Below, in pieces: positions 10,889-21,477 of a stretch of 64,000 nucleotides of DNA. Both the position numbers and the translations under genes were made by a program. How positions within the stretch are numbered: the stretch's first letter is position 1; the number at the start of each line of letters is the position of its first letter. Source of the stretch: Thermomucor indicae-seudaticae (lineage: Eukaryota; Mucoromycota; Mucoromycetes; Mucorales; Lichtheimiaceae). The notes beneath the pieces were generated by a model that made no database searches, had not been told where the DNA came from, and saw only the letters and a list, made by a program, of their open reading frames with translations. Location: positions 1 through 64,000 of the forward strand of contig JSYX01000070.1 of NCBI GenBank assembly GCA_000787465.1. The letters run 5' to 3'.

Positions 10889-11871
10889 TCAACGAGATCC
10901 TGGCCATGAAAGAAGCCAGACACAAGGGCATTGTTAAGTACATCGACTCGTACATCTGGAGAAGCGATCTATGGGTCATTATGGAATACATGGAAGGAGG
11001 AACTTCGATGAATGCGGTGACGTACGGTCTGATGGCGGAGGCGGAAATTGCAGCCGTCTTCAAGGATGTTCTAGGGCTCGGCGTGGGATGGGACGACCCC
11101 ATTGCCAGTTCCCACTTGGGAAAGTTATCTGGGACGGCAAGCGTCCCAAGTCCCGTCCCAATGCCGAGCCTTAGGATGTCCTGGCTGGGTTGCGTTACCA
11201 ACATCGGAACGGTGTGATTCATCGCGACATATAGAGCAACAATATCCCCCTGAGCATGAGCGGAGAGATAAAACTTAGTAAAGAACTTGGTGAGAAGAAT
11301 TGGAGCAAGAAACTGATATACCCTTTCTATAGGTGATTTCAGCGTCTGGCTCGTCTTGATAATTCGAACCCTAAGCGAACTAGCTTTGTGAGGACGGTTC
11401 ACTGGGCACGTTTTAGTGAATCAAGCGATGGCGATGATATATTTGCTCATATCTATCGTCTAGACGGCCCCCGAAGTCGTACTCAGACGGCCGTGCGGCG
11501 CGAAGGTGGATATCTGGAGTGTGGGTATCCTTACTATCGAAATGATCGAAGAAGTACCACCATACGCTCACGAGGACCCACAGCAGGCACTCTACCTGAT
11601 TGCGAACAACGGCAACCCAGCGCTGGAGGACACTCAGTACACGAGACCCGTCCTCTGCGACTTCCTGGCCAAGTGTCTCGATGTTCATGTGCAAAGAAGG
11701 CCAACCGCGGCTAAATTACTGCAACACCAATTTTTGGATCTTGCAGACTGTCATGATAGCCACTCTACCATTAAGGGCTCTGCAATATTACACTGCGCTG
11801 GCCTGATTTTGTGTCTTGTGCCGCTGATCCTATCCGCAAAGCGCGCGGTGGCGTACTGCAACAACGAATAG
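10889..11871 (+). pseudogene. PAK/STE20-type protein kinase pseudogene
   Basis: Intact relatives are Cdc42/Rac-activated kinases. Visible blocks in order are: NEILAMKEARHKGIVKYIDS with LWVIMEYMEGG (subdomains III-V); VIHRDI, then a stop where Lys is expected in the catalytic loop HRDIKSDN; KRTSFVRTVHWARF, a damaged form of the activation segment (S)xxVGTPYWMAPE; and PPEVVLRRPCGAKVDIWSVG through DFLAKCLDVHVQRRPTAAKL (VIII-XI). The glycine-loop exon and any CRIB domain are missing, the DFG region is frameshifted, and a 101-bp MITE splits the frame after FKDVL. Together these make it non-functional. The C-terminal third is still open to 11871. Confidence 0.85.
11073..11173. mobile_element. 101-bp MITE inside the kinase pseudogene
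   Basis: The insert starts AGGGCTCGGCGTGGGA and ends with a near-complement (...TGCCGAGCCTTA), so it has short terminal inverted repeats. It is GC-rich and foldback-like. It is flanked by GGATGTTCT (11064-11072) and GGATGTCCT (11174-11182), an 8-9 bp target duplication with one mismatch, typical of hAT (8 bp) or Mutator-like (9 bp) elements. Removing it plus one duplicate restores the kinase frame across FKDVLAGLRYQHRNGVIHRD. Confidence 0.75.
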
Positions 11872-13033
11872 CTGTCTTCTCCTCTCCCTCTCTCTTTCTG
11901 TCCTCTCGCCGCCTCCTATGTTTCGACCTTTCTTGCCAAAAAAGATAAACAGTATATGGTCGTTAATAGTAATAAATTCTATATGTAAACGATGCAACCG
12001 CGTTTGATTTATGAATATACGATGCCGTCGATAACCTTTGCTCGTACAGAATCTGTAGTTTTTCTGTGACGCTTAAAAAGTTCATGTCAGGCAAGAACGG
12101 AAAAACTTCAAGTTCTATCCTCACTGATTCATCAGATGCATAAACAAGCTGTAAACTAGCATATCGTATAGCACGTACTTAACGATATCAATGGCAATAT
12201 TACACAACAGTCTCTATTAAACCCCCCTCTTATTAACAATTAGTAAGCCACTTTCATGGAGACTTTCAGGGTGCTCTATACTCTTCCCATTGTTTTCACA
12301 ATTGCTGGGAGTCACTGTGTTGGGAAGGTCCGAAGCTTGTTAATCGACATAATGCTTATAATTAAGAAGTCTCCTAAACAGTCAGCCATAGACCCGGCAG
12401 TCGCTGCATAGTCCAAGCGAGGCTGCGTCTCATATAAACGACATACCGGAAAGCGTGACTAACGGACTGATAGACAGAGAGAGCAAATTGTCAAGGCGTT
12501 CTTATCAAGTTCCGTATGAAACACCTAAAGAGGAAAATAGGAAAGGGTAGCAGTATGGTTATGTTTTTGTTGTATACGTTTTAGCTGAAAGGCTTATGTG
12601 CGTATACTGATAAGGTATCACACAATAAGATCTAGTTAACGCACATTAAAAGACGATATGTCAGAATTTTGAACAGGAATCTGCTATGAATTCCGTGATA
12701 TCTTTTCTTTCCGGTCCAGGTTCGACATCTACAAGCGGCGTCCACCCATGCATACGCTTCCGTCAGACAGTTGACCATGTGACCTCGCTTTTCCGCCGTT
12801 GATCACGCGACTGAAAGTCAGCCCTGATACTTGTACGTCATTCCCAGTAGAATGAGTGAACCAATAAAAATAGCTGTTATTGCGGTATCTGCCAGATCCC
12901 GTCCAGTTTGATTAGACAATAGGCTTTGAAATGATCTTGCTGGAAATTCCCCTGATGATTAAACTCCTCTCGAAAATTCATACAAAAGGGGCACTGTGGC
13001 TTTTTTGGGCTTCTTTCACTTTCTTTGCCTGCC
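11872..13033. other. no supported gene
   Basis: This 1.16-kb AT-rich spacer between the dead kinase and UTP23 has no long open frame on either strand. I see no repeat with clear ends. Confidence 0.55.
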
Positions 13034-14069
13034 ATGAGACCTAAATTACAGAAATCGTACAGACGTACGATGCATTCGTACGCATTAAGCTTCGGTTTCC
13101 GTCCGCCGTACCAAGTCTTGCGTAAGATAATTTTTTTGCTGGCATCGCACTTTTTTCATTTTCAGTCTGACTTCTTTCTCGTCTTTCAAGTCGATGCGAC
13201 TTTTCTGAAAGCAGCGGTTCCAGTCAAGGTCGACATTGAGAAAAGCATTGGTGATATCCTTCAGAACACGACGAAATACTGTAAACATCATGCGCTTTCT
13301 GCCTGATTTGCCATCAACTGAGCACTAAACTCACATCTTTAGACGTGACAGAATGTACTCTTCGAGAACTGGATGACCGCGTCGCTTTCGAGAAACGACG
13401 GTGTGGTCACTTCAAATCGCCGCTGTCCAGTACGGACTGCATTAAAGAACTCGTTGGATCGGATAACAAACACAATTACATTGTGGCCACAACCAACGTC
13501 GACCTTCGAGCAGAACTCAGAAAGGTACCAGGTGTGCCTATATTGCACATTAACGACAAGTCCAATCTGGTCGTCATGGAACCCATGTCCACAGTAACAA
13601 AGCTCGAAATCAAAAAGGTAACGGTACCCCTTTTCCTTGTTATTGTACTAACTCTAACTCGCAATAGCGTGAGACTGAAAAGCTGCTACCGCCTCCGAAA
13701 GAAAAGGAAAAGATCCAGACGGCCAAGCTTATAAAGGGTGAGGCACCACAGCCAGATGGGCAACAAAAGCCAGCAAAGAAACGGAAAGGTGTGAAGCAGC
13801 CGAATCCCTTGAGCGTAAAGAAAAGCCAAAAGATACCCCCTCCGCCTCCGAAAAAGAAAAAGAAACAACGTTCAGAGTCGCCCCAACCATCATCTCAAAA
13901 GCGGAAAATCGATCAAGTCGACAATCATAGCGAGTCCAGCACAACCGAAAAGAAGCGGCGCCGAAGGAAGAAGAAGAAGACTGCAGAAAAGGGTAGTGCT
14001 GACAGCAACAGCAACAATAATACGAGTGCAGCAGCACAAGGTAGCAGTGACAGCAACAGTGATTCTTAA
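13034..14069 (+). CDS. UTP23: Utp23, small-subunit processome PIN-like protein
   Basis: Utp23 is a nucleolar factor for early 18S rRNA processing and snR30 release. Four exons join in frame: 13034-13121, 13191-13280, 13343-13617 and 13668-14069. The start MRPKLQKSYRRTMHSYALSF and FRPPYQVLLDATFLKAAV match the Utp23/Fcf1 family. Then come the TECTLREL block, Cys and His residues at RRCGHF and STDC (likely zinc ligands), and the PIN core with NYIVATTNVDLRAELRKVPG and PILHIN. The second half is a basic low-complexity tail with many Lys runs (KKKKKQR, KKRRRRKKKKT), suited to nucleolar retention. The gene ends 94 bp from the end of the convergent CBS/PB1 gene. Confidence 0.9.
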
Positions 14070-14163
14070 TTGAGGATCATGTTATAAAACAAGTATAAAT
14101 ATATAATGTAACGACGACGGGATATATGTGGATCCATTTTTCCGGTGTGTATCAAGGTACCAT

Positions 14164-16549
14164 CTAGCGATGCCGTGGATTTACCTGGGAATATGCAAAG
14201 ACGCCCAGAATGACAACACCCAAGAAAGCAATTGCTGCAGGAAGCATGAACTCTTGGGGAAACAAGGGATCTTCTCGTTCAACCTCCTCCTCGCTTTCGA
14301 ATCTTCGTGAACTTCGTTTTGAACTACGTTTTCTTGGACGCTCGACGACTGACTTTCCATTCGTTACGATCGATGAAGCTGAACTATTTGCTCTGGTCAT
14401 TGTGGATGGCGATTGCACACGAGGAACGGGCTGCTGTTGTGGTAGTTGTTGTGGTTGTTGTTGTTCCCCCTTGGTAGAGTCGTGCACAATGAGCTTAACC
14501 CGGTCAAGTCCTTGCTTACGCGCCAGTTGCACGGCATCCAACACATCCGCGTTGGATGTAATTAGCACTTCGTCCTCTTCGTCATCCAGATAAGAGAGTG
14601 TCAACCAATCTGTCCCGTCGTCTTCTTTCCCGTGTTCTCCAATTATTTTTTCGCGCACTGTTTTTAGCAACAGTTCGTAGTCGTCACTAGCCGAAGTAAA
14701 CCGATGCGTTTTGCCGCCTAGTGATGTGAATTTGAAAGCAAATGTTCCGTCATCTATTGGACGGCTGTGCTGTCGTGACATCATTTGCGACGAGTAAAGC
14801 GATGCACTATCTTCGTTGTTCGCGACCATGCTCGCTGATTCATTAGGAGTAATCTCAGGGAAACCTTGGAGTTGCGATAGCGACGTCGAAGGTTCGGGCG
14901 ATAAGGCGTTAAGTGCTGGTGGTTGCAGATGATGCGCAGACAGGCTGTCTGATAAATGCGACTCAGTATCGTTCGCTCCAAAGCTATCCCAGAACCGGGA
15001 CCACATGGGCCCTGGAATCCCAATGTTAGTCCATTGATATCTTTTCCAGCTGAAGCCAATTTCTTGCCTTCACCGTCATTGCCTTCCATGTTGTGAATCT
15101 AGAACACATATTGACGCTTAGGAAAACATCGCCGAAATCTTTTTTGTCGCTCTTTCGTACCTGTTCTAACGTTGCATAAGTAAGTTTCAGGACATCCACC
15201 ATGCCCACGACAACCCCAGCGTCAAGAACGGGAAGGTTTAAAAAGTGTCCGTCTAGTTTTAACATTTTCTGTTATAGCACACGTCGATCGCAGAAACCGT
15301 ATTCTGTGACCTCTTACCATGCATTCTTCTTAAAGCATCCATAATCGTGGTGTGTGGCGTAGCCGTATCAGGATGAGGAGTCATGACACGGACAACCGAA
15401 CACGTCTCTGGGTTCAAGCCTGCCGCAATGACGCGCAACACGACATCCTTTCTAAACATCCAGGTGGGGACAGATTATCAGTTTTTGGCATAGCAAACCG
15501 TATCCACCCACTTACGTCGTAAAGATGCCAGCCAAGCCTTCACGATCCGTTACGAGGACGGCCGTGGTATGATACTCTTTCATCAAGCGAGCCACGTCGC
15601 GCACGTTCGTCCTGACACTGACCTCGGCCGGCGGAGTTCCATCCAGGACTGAATTCAGGTCAGGGCACGACATACGATCTCGGAGCGCTTCCATGTACTG
15701 CACCAGTTGGATAGGACTGCTCGACCATTCGCGTTCGACACCCTCCAACGCGTCATATAGTTTCCGGGACGATCCGTAAGCTCGCTCCATCTTGTCCAGT
15801 GCCTCATACAGGCACTTTGTAATATCCAGTAACCCAAAGATGTCTCCTTCATCATTACAGACAGGCTACATTCATATACCATTAAACCTCACACTTGGAG
15901 GTTCTTGTCCTTTCTTTTCCCTCCCTTACCAAATGGCGAAACCCGCGAGAAACCATGAGATTCAATGCATCCGTGGCGGAAGTGTCGGCTGTGACACACA
16001 TGGGTCCTTTTGTCATGATTTCAGCAACAGTCGTGGCCCTGATGTCATGTCAGCTGGCATGCTACATGTTTCTAGGGGTTAATGATATCGGCATTACCTG
16101 GCATCGAGGGACTCGGCTACTACCCGATAAGCCAAATCCTTTGCCTAGCGGCAAAGAGGTTTAAATAAGAGTCCAACTTCTGTCCACTAACACTGCTTAC
16201 CGTAAATATACCACTCAAGTGATCTTCTTCATCAACGACCAATACGCAATCACTTCGCTTAGCGGCCATGAGTTGCGAGGCTTCAATGACCAACAGATCT
16301 TCTTTCACAGTCAATGCCTGCGAAGGCCGGAGGGCAGACACCGTGCCCGCGATTTTGCGGGTCTGCCGAATCCTCGTTGAGCCTGTTCGTTTCTTTGAGA
16401 GCTCCTGCTCCAGCTTCTTCCGGATAGCCTGGTTCCCTCTCGCGATTGTTGGGACACAAACAAATGGCTCACATGTGTAAATAAGGCAACATTTACCTCG
16501 TCTCTTTTCGACTGTCGCTGCCTGCTGACGACGCTTGCCTGGTCGCCAT
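14164..16549 (-). CDS. four-CBS plus PB1 domain protein with C-terminal membrane anchor
   Basis: CBS domains bind adenine nucleotides; PB1 domains mediate pairing. The start at 16549 gives MATRQASSAGSDSRKETR, joined at 16497/16438 to GNQAIRKKLEQELSKKR. CBS repeats follow: ALTVKEDLLVIEASQLMAAK..GIFTAKDLAYRVVAE; EIMTKGPMCVTADTSATDAL..GLLDITKCLYE; EVSVRTNVRDVARLMKEYHT..GIFTTKDVVLRVIAAG; and VMTPHPDTATPHTTIMDALR..VVGMVDVLKLTY. A PB1 domain follows (FAFKFTSLGG to DRVKLIVHD), then a Gln-rich stretch, basic clusters and one hydrophobic helix (LPAAIAFLGVVILGVFAYS) near the end, so a tail anchor is likely. The architecture matches the fungal CBS-and-PB1 family, whose function is poorly known. Confidence 0.85.
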
Positions 16550-16811
16550 GGTCTATTCGAGACGATGCGACAGAGGGCACTCTAGAACTCGATCGTTTTG
16601 TCATTGGAGAAAAGAACGCGACAAGCACAGGCGGCGTTCCAAAACACTGTGCATGTCTGCAGCACTCTGGGTTAAACTTTTTGACAGGCGTTTCGGAAAG
16701 ACAGGACACATGTTTTAGGGCACACCAAGCATGCAACTTTTAAAGTGTAATATATTATAAAGGAATACGGTCAGGTTTTTCCCGCAGCAATCAATTTATG
16801 CATACAGTTAT

Positions 16812-18448
16812 CTACGGTTCAATTTTACGGTTGGGATCCATAAAGTATTTAACAGTTTCATCCGTAACTTCAGCCCTCTTCTTTTGAAAGTCGGCCACGA
16901 ATTTCTGTAACACCTCGATACAGATCTTTTTCAGTTCGCCAGTCATCATTTCACCCGATTTATATGCCTAAAATAGAAGAATCATCAATGGGACTTGTCA
17001 CCATTTCTCTGTTATTTTTTAACTCACATCATGAATCCGTTTGATTTCATCATCGTCTTCCAAAAAGAAGCTCAGGTATTGGTAGGCAACATCCACATCC
17101 GGGTTTCCTCCCTTTGCACGGTGTTCCTCGACCGTAGCTCCGCCACCCGAGAACGCGTACCGATTGATCTAAACAGCTCTTAATGACTCTTTTCAGCATA
17201 CTCTAAACAAAAACAAAAGTTACCTTGTTCTTGATCTGGTTAGGCGTATCGGTCATAAAGATGGCCGAGGTGTCAACCGAAGCGCTCATTTTCGTTTGAG
17301 GACCTTGGAGAGCAGGAAAAAACTTTGCATGAATGAGGCAAGGCTTGGGGTATTTCAGACGTGCAGCCACATCACGAGTGATCCGGAAGTAAGGATCCTG
17401 ATCGATCGCACACGGAATCAGGGCAGGAATATCCTTTTTGTTGCCAAAGATTTGAGGGAACGAGTTCGAGAAAGACGGTGCAGCTTGCACAGCAACAAAG
17501 TGGAGCTTGCCAATAGAATCACTATCTCAACTCTCTCTTATTCACTCTCCTCGTTCTTCCCTTTGTTCGCCACACCCAATTTACCTGTCATTGAAACCGA
17601 AGGCTGCCTTGGATTGGTTGGCTGTAATGCAGCGAGCAATACGAACGACATTATGGTAAAAGGCACCGCTAAATGATAACGTTAGGAACGAACCTTGATC
17701 GAAAATAAGAGAACTTACCCAACATAGTCCAAGTCGGAAAAGATAAATGTCTTTTCCGGCTTGAACCCACAGGCAATGATATCCTTTGCATTCTGGAACG
17801 CAAACTCGTGGCATTTTTCGATTGTCAGGTTGGACTTGAACAAGAACTTTTCGTCGTCTGTTAGCTGGATCACGATAGGCACATCAAAGACCTCCTGAAG
17901 CCACCTACGGAGAGATTATTATTATTATGCGGACGCAGGCGCGAATGGCGGCTGCTTACTTACTGACAGAAAATAAACGGAATCATATGACCTAGATGCA
18001 TGGATGCGCTAGAAGGACCACGGCCCGTATAAAGAAAGAAGGGTTTCTTTTGTTCGTAGCGGTCAAGGATCCGGTTCAATTCTCTATTACACAAAGAAAC
18101 ACCCACGCTTGAACCCCTTTCTGTGTACCTGCTGCGGTTCTTTTCTTACCTGTGGGAAAAGAAGGTACCTCTTCTGAGAAGTACGTGGGGCTTCCGTCCT
18201 GTGAGTTGTTCAAACCGTTGCAAAAGCGCTTCGTCGATGGGCCGAGTACCAAACTGGTCAATCAGCTTGTTGTAATCGATGGCTTGTTGGACACCATCCA
18301 CGACGGCGCCCTCGACTTCCCAAGGCGTCACGTTCTGCTCAGCAGTCGCGGCCGGGGTTGCTTCCACCTCTTTGACGCTCATGTTGGCCACATTGGCCGA
18401 CAAGTCTTCCTGCTGCGACATTGTGGTGGAAAATGTGAAGTTGTCCAT
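16812..18448 (-). CDS. WRS1: cytosolic tryptophanyl-tRNA synthetase
   Basis: It charges tRNA-Trp in the cytosol. The class I signature [16 protein letters not shown] (HIGH equivalent) and KMSAS (in [17 protein letters not shown]) are both present, with strong eukaryotic TrpRS matches such as [43 protein letters not shown] and [20 protein letters not shown]. At least six exons are separated by short introns. I chose MDNFTFSTT at 18448; MSQQEDLSA at 18421 is equally possible, and the frame is open back to ATGs at 18517 and 18526, which would overlap the divergent EF-P start. The length of about 430 residues fits yeast Wrs1 (432). The protein ends PNRKIEP. Confidence 0.93.
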
Positions 18449-18515
18449 ATGGTGGCTTGGGTTGGTGGGGTACTCCTGCTCTTTTTCGCTTTCAGAATAA
18501 GAATAACTGGAAGAC
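18449..18515. promoter_or_regulatory. very short bidirectional promoter between WRS1 and mitochondrial EF-P
   Basis: Only 67 bp separate the chosen start codons of two divergent genes, both serving translation. No TATA box is visible. The 5' leaders of the two transcripts probably overlap, or the promoters lie inside each other's first exons. Confidence 0.4.
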
Positions 18516-19363
18516 ATGGCGAGCATTCTTGGACGTAGTGCAGGGATTCGCTACCAGCGTTTGGCATTATGGAATACGAAACGCTGGTATAAAACGAGCG
18601 TGCAATCGATTAGGAAGGGCCAGGTCGTTCAGTACAAGGACAAGGCCTGGCGGGTCCTTGCACGCGACCATTCGGCAGCAGGACGCGGGGGTGCCGTCGT
18701 AAAGGCAAGCGCGAGCAGGCGGATTGACTCTTAGGGGAACATATGGCCAACGCGTTTTTTCTTTGCTTGGCAGATTGAATTGCAAGATATTCTGACGAAA
18801 GCCAAAGTCAATGAACGATTCAAGTCCGGCGATTCCCTAGAAAGTATACCTTGACAGCTGAAACAAAAGGTTCCATGGCTGTTCTCATGGGTTTTCCTTC
18901 AGTCTTGACTATGCAGGACGAAACGTATCAGTACCTCTATTCTGACGGCGAGTCGATCCACTTGCTGAATCCTGAAACTTTTGAAGAAATCGAGATGCCG
19001 TTCTCGGCCTGCGAAGGTGGAGTAGAGGCTACAACCATGCTGGAAGGTAAACTACAATGGGAGGCTAAGTGTTATGCTTCATGTGGAGAGCTTAACAGAC
19101 TTTTAGATGGGATGAACGTCTCGGTCAGCTTTTTGACGACATCTGAAAGTGGGCGGCAACCAGTCATGTTCAAACTACCTGCCAGCCACGTCTACACGAT
19201 CGCGTCCGTAGCTGAGCGTGCTGGGCAGGCAGCGAAGGGAACGGTCTTCAAAACAGCTACCTTGGAGAATGGCGCCAAATTGCAAGTGCCCGAGTTCGTG
19301 AACGCCGGTGATAGAGTGATTGTAGACATAGAATCGATGGAATACGTGAAGAGAGCTCTGTGA
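18516..19363 (+). CDS. mitochondrial elongation factor P (bacterial EF-P type)
   Basis: EF-P relieves ribosome stalling during peptide-bond formation. Four exons (18516-18704, 18774-18843, 18903-19046, 19107-19363) give 219 residues. The start MASILGRSAGIRYQRLALWN is basic and amphipathic, as in a mitochondrial presequence. The KOW-like domain has RKGQVVQYKDKAWRVL and GRGGAVVKIELQDILT. The OB parts have ETYQYLYSDGESIHLLNPET, MLEDGMNVSVSF and the conserved end NAGDRVIVDIESMEYVKR. The first intron has a GC donor (AAG|GCAAGC). The third intron would read through as codons but contradicts the family alignment, and splicing it out joins MLE to DGMNVSV. The modified Lys/Arg position of bacterial EF-P falls at DHSAAGRGGA, where Arg is the candidate. 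Confidence 0.88.
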
Positions 19364-19954
19364 GCCGTTCTATATCCATCGCCTGTTTCCCTTAAAGACT
19401 TTCTAAAAACGTGATCATGCTTGTTTAGACATTGTCATAGCTTGGTGTTGGTATTTCCAGGTACTGTTTCAAGATTTGATATCTTTCTGCTTTGCCTTGA
19501 TCAATATGGGAATGTTGCTTTGCTCTTGCTCCTGTACATGTTATTTTTATCTTTGTCGTTTGAAGTCCATTTCTTATGCATGTGCATGTATGCATATAAG
19601 CAGTAAAGGAGTCGGTGGTCGGCCTGGAACGGATCAGTTGCCCGTGCTATCCAAGGGGGAAGATCCTATCTATGCAAAACAATCAAGCTTTTCGTCGATA
19701 TGAACATTCCTAAAAGTATCGGCAAATGGTAGGACCGGTCAACGCAGATGTATTTTCAGGACATCGGGCACGGTTGCAAGAGCACGAGTGTTTGAAACCC
19801 AGATGACAGAACTTCACCGGCAACGGGAACCTCTTTTTTTTCACCCTGACAGAAAAAGCGCCAAAGTGTCTGTAATCAGTTTCCCTCATATTTCTTGTCG
19901 ATACATTCCACTGCCCGGACGCTCATTTCGAAAAACTCATTCGAGGCTGACGCG
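19364..19954. other. intergenic, EF-P to carrier
   Basis: Holds the EF-P 3' end and carrier promoter. T-rich in the first half. No gene seen. Confidence 0.5.
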
Positions 19955-21251
19955 ATGGGCAAAGTGGTCGATTGGTGGCGAGACTTTGCGTAAGCGAACA
20001 AGGAAAAGGTCGGGTTCACGGCAGACATTCTAATGCGGCTACTAGTCAAGGACATGAAAATATTAAGCACTCCATCGCCGGTGCAGGCGCCGGTATTGTG
20101 TCATCCATTGCGACATGTCCGTTAGATGTGGTAAAAACGCGGTTGCAAAATCAGGGCCGAAAGGAACCAGGCATGGTGCACTATAGAGGGACCATCGGTA
20201 AAGTGAGAGAGAGAGAGACAGCTCAAACCAATGACGAGAATCAAGAACAAACTGACGTCTTTGAATAGGGACGCTGTCGCGGATATGGAAGGAAGAGGGT
20301 ATACGAGGGCTTTATCGCGGTTTGGGTCCCACCGTCCTTGGGTATCTTCCGACATGGGCTATTTATTTTACAGCGTACGATTACTGCAAGGTTCGGTGGG
20401 CGAGAGAGTTAGGTACTCGATCGATAGAATATGAATCAACAGACATGTGATATTGATCTCCTCCTCCCAGGCCATGAAAGGGAATGGCTTGTGAATATCG
20501 TCTCAGCCATGTCAGCCGGTGCAGCCTCGACTACGCTCACCAACCCATTGTGGGTCATTAAAACCAGGCTCATGGTTTGTGTTCCAAAAAACCCTGGCAG
20601 GATCCGCCGTTACTCATACTCTTGTTCTCTGCAGACACAAAATGAACGAACAGCTTATCGGTATAGAAACACGCTCGATGCATTCATCACCATTGGTCGT
20701 CATGAAGGTATCCGTGGATATTATAAGGGACTTGGATCGTCATTGCTTGGCGTGAGTCACGTAGCAGTCCAGTTTCCGTTGTATGAGAAACTTAAACGCT
20801 GGCTTCGTAAGTCTCTCGACTGTGATTTGCAGCCCCCAATGCGTGTGTCGACTAAACCTTGGTGTTGTTGAGGGGTGGGAAAAGACGCCGACGGTTCATC
20901 GGGATCGACTGCGATTCTGCTAGCCTCTTCGCTATCCAAGATGGCAGCAAGCATGGCAACATACCCGCACGAAGTAAGAGACACCAAATGATGTGGTGAG
21001 GGGAGAGAGTGTGATAATATAACGCTTTTGCCTCTTAGGTCATACGGACGCGTCTCCAAAACCAGACCAAGCAGCCATTCAAATATAAGGGAATCTTACA
21101 CGCTATCAAGGTAATATCGCTGGAAGAGGGGATCCGTGGTTTCTATAAAGGCATGCCGACCAACCTGTTACGGACTGTACCATCGTCTGCCATGACCATT
21201 CTCACGTACGAACTACTCGTCAAACGGCTGGAGAGTACGAAAAGCTTGTAA
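19955..21251 (+). CDS. mitochondrial carrier, NAD+/pyrimidine nucleotide-carrier-like
   Basis: A six-helix inner-membrane exchanger. Seven exons: 19955-19989, 20046-20197, 20269-20412, 20471-20574, 20635-20806, 20873-20973 and 21039-21251. Three Px[DE]xx[KR]x[KR] signatures mark the three repeats: CPLDVVKTRLQ, NPLWVIKTRLM and YPHEVIRTRLQ. The Trp in the second signature (NPLWVIKTR), the GAASTTLTNP context, RGLYRGLGPTVLGYLPTWAI and HVAVQFPLYEKLK are typical of the Ndt1/Yia6 (NAD+) and Flx1/folate carriers rather than ADP/ATP carriers. Substrate is inferred, not proved. It converges on PTR2 with 226 bp between stops. Confidence 0.87.
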
Positions 21252-21477
21252 CCAAAACATGTACATATATACCTGTTTCTCTTTTTTTTATCAACTTTTA
21301 GATCTATACAACACGCTGCACAATGGATACTCTACAGTCTTTAATGGACAGATTAGGAATAATTGAGTACATGTACATCTAAAGAGGTGGTGGTAGAAGA
21401 GGAGAGGGGAATACAGCCTGCTGCTTTTTTTTACATTTCTTGGAATAGAGTACAAATAGTAAGTTAGTAACACTTCT

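Noticed and set aside
11370..11390. tRNA-like T-loop (GGTTCGAAT on the minus strand)
   Set aside because: No acceptor, D or anticodon stems could be paired around it. It lies within the kinase pseudogene.
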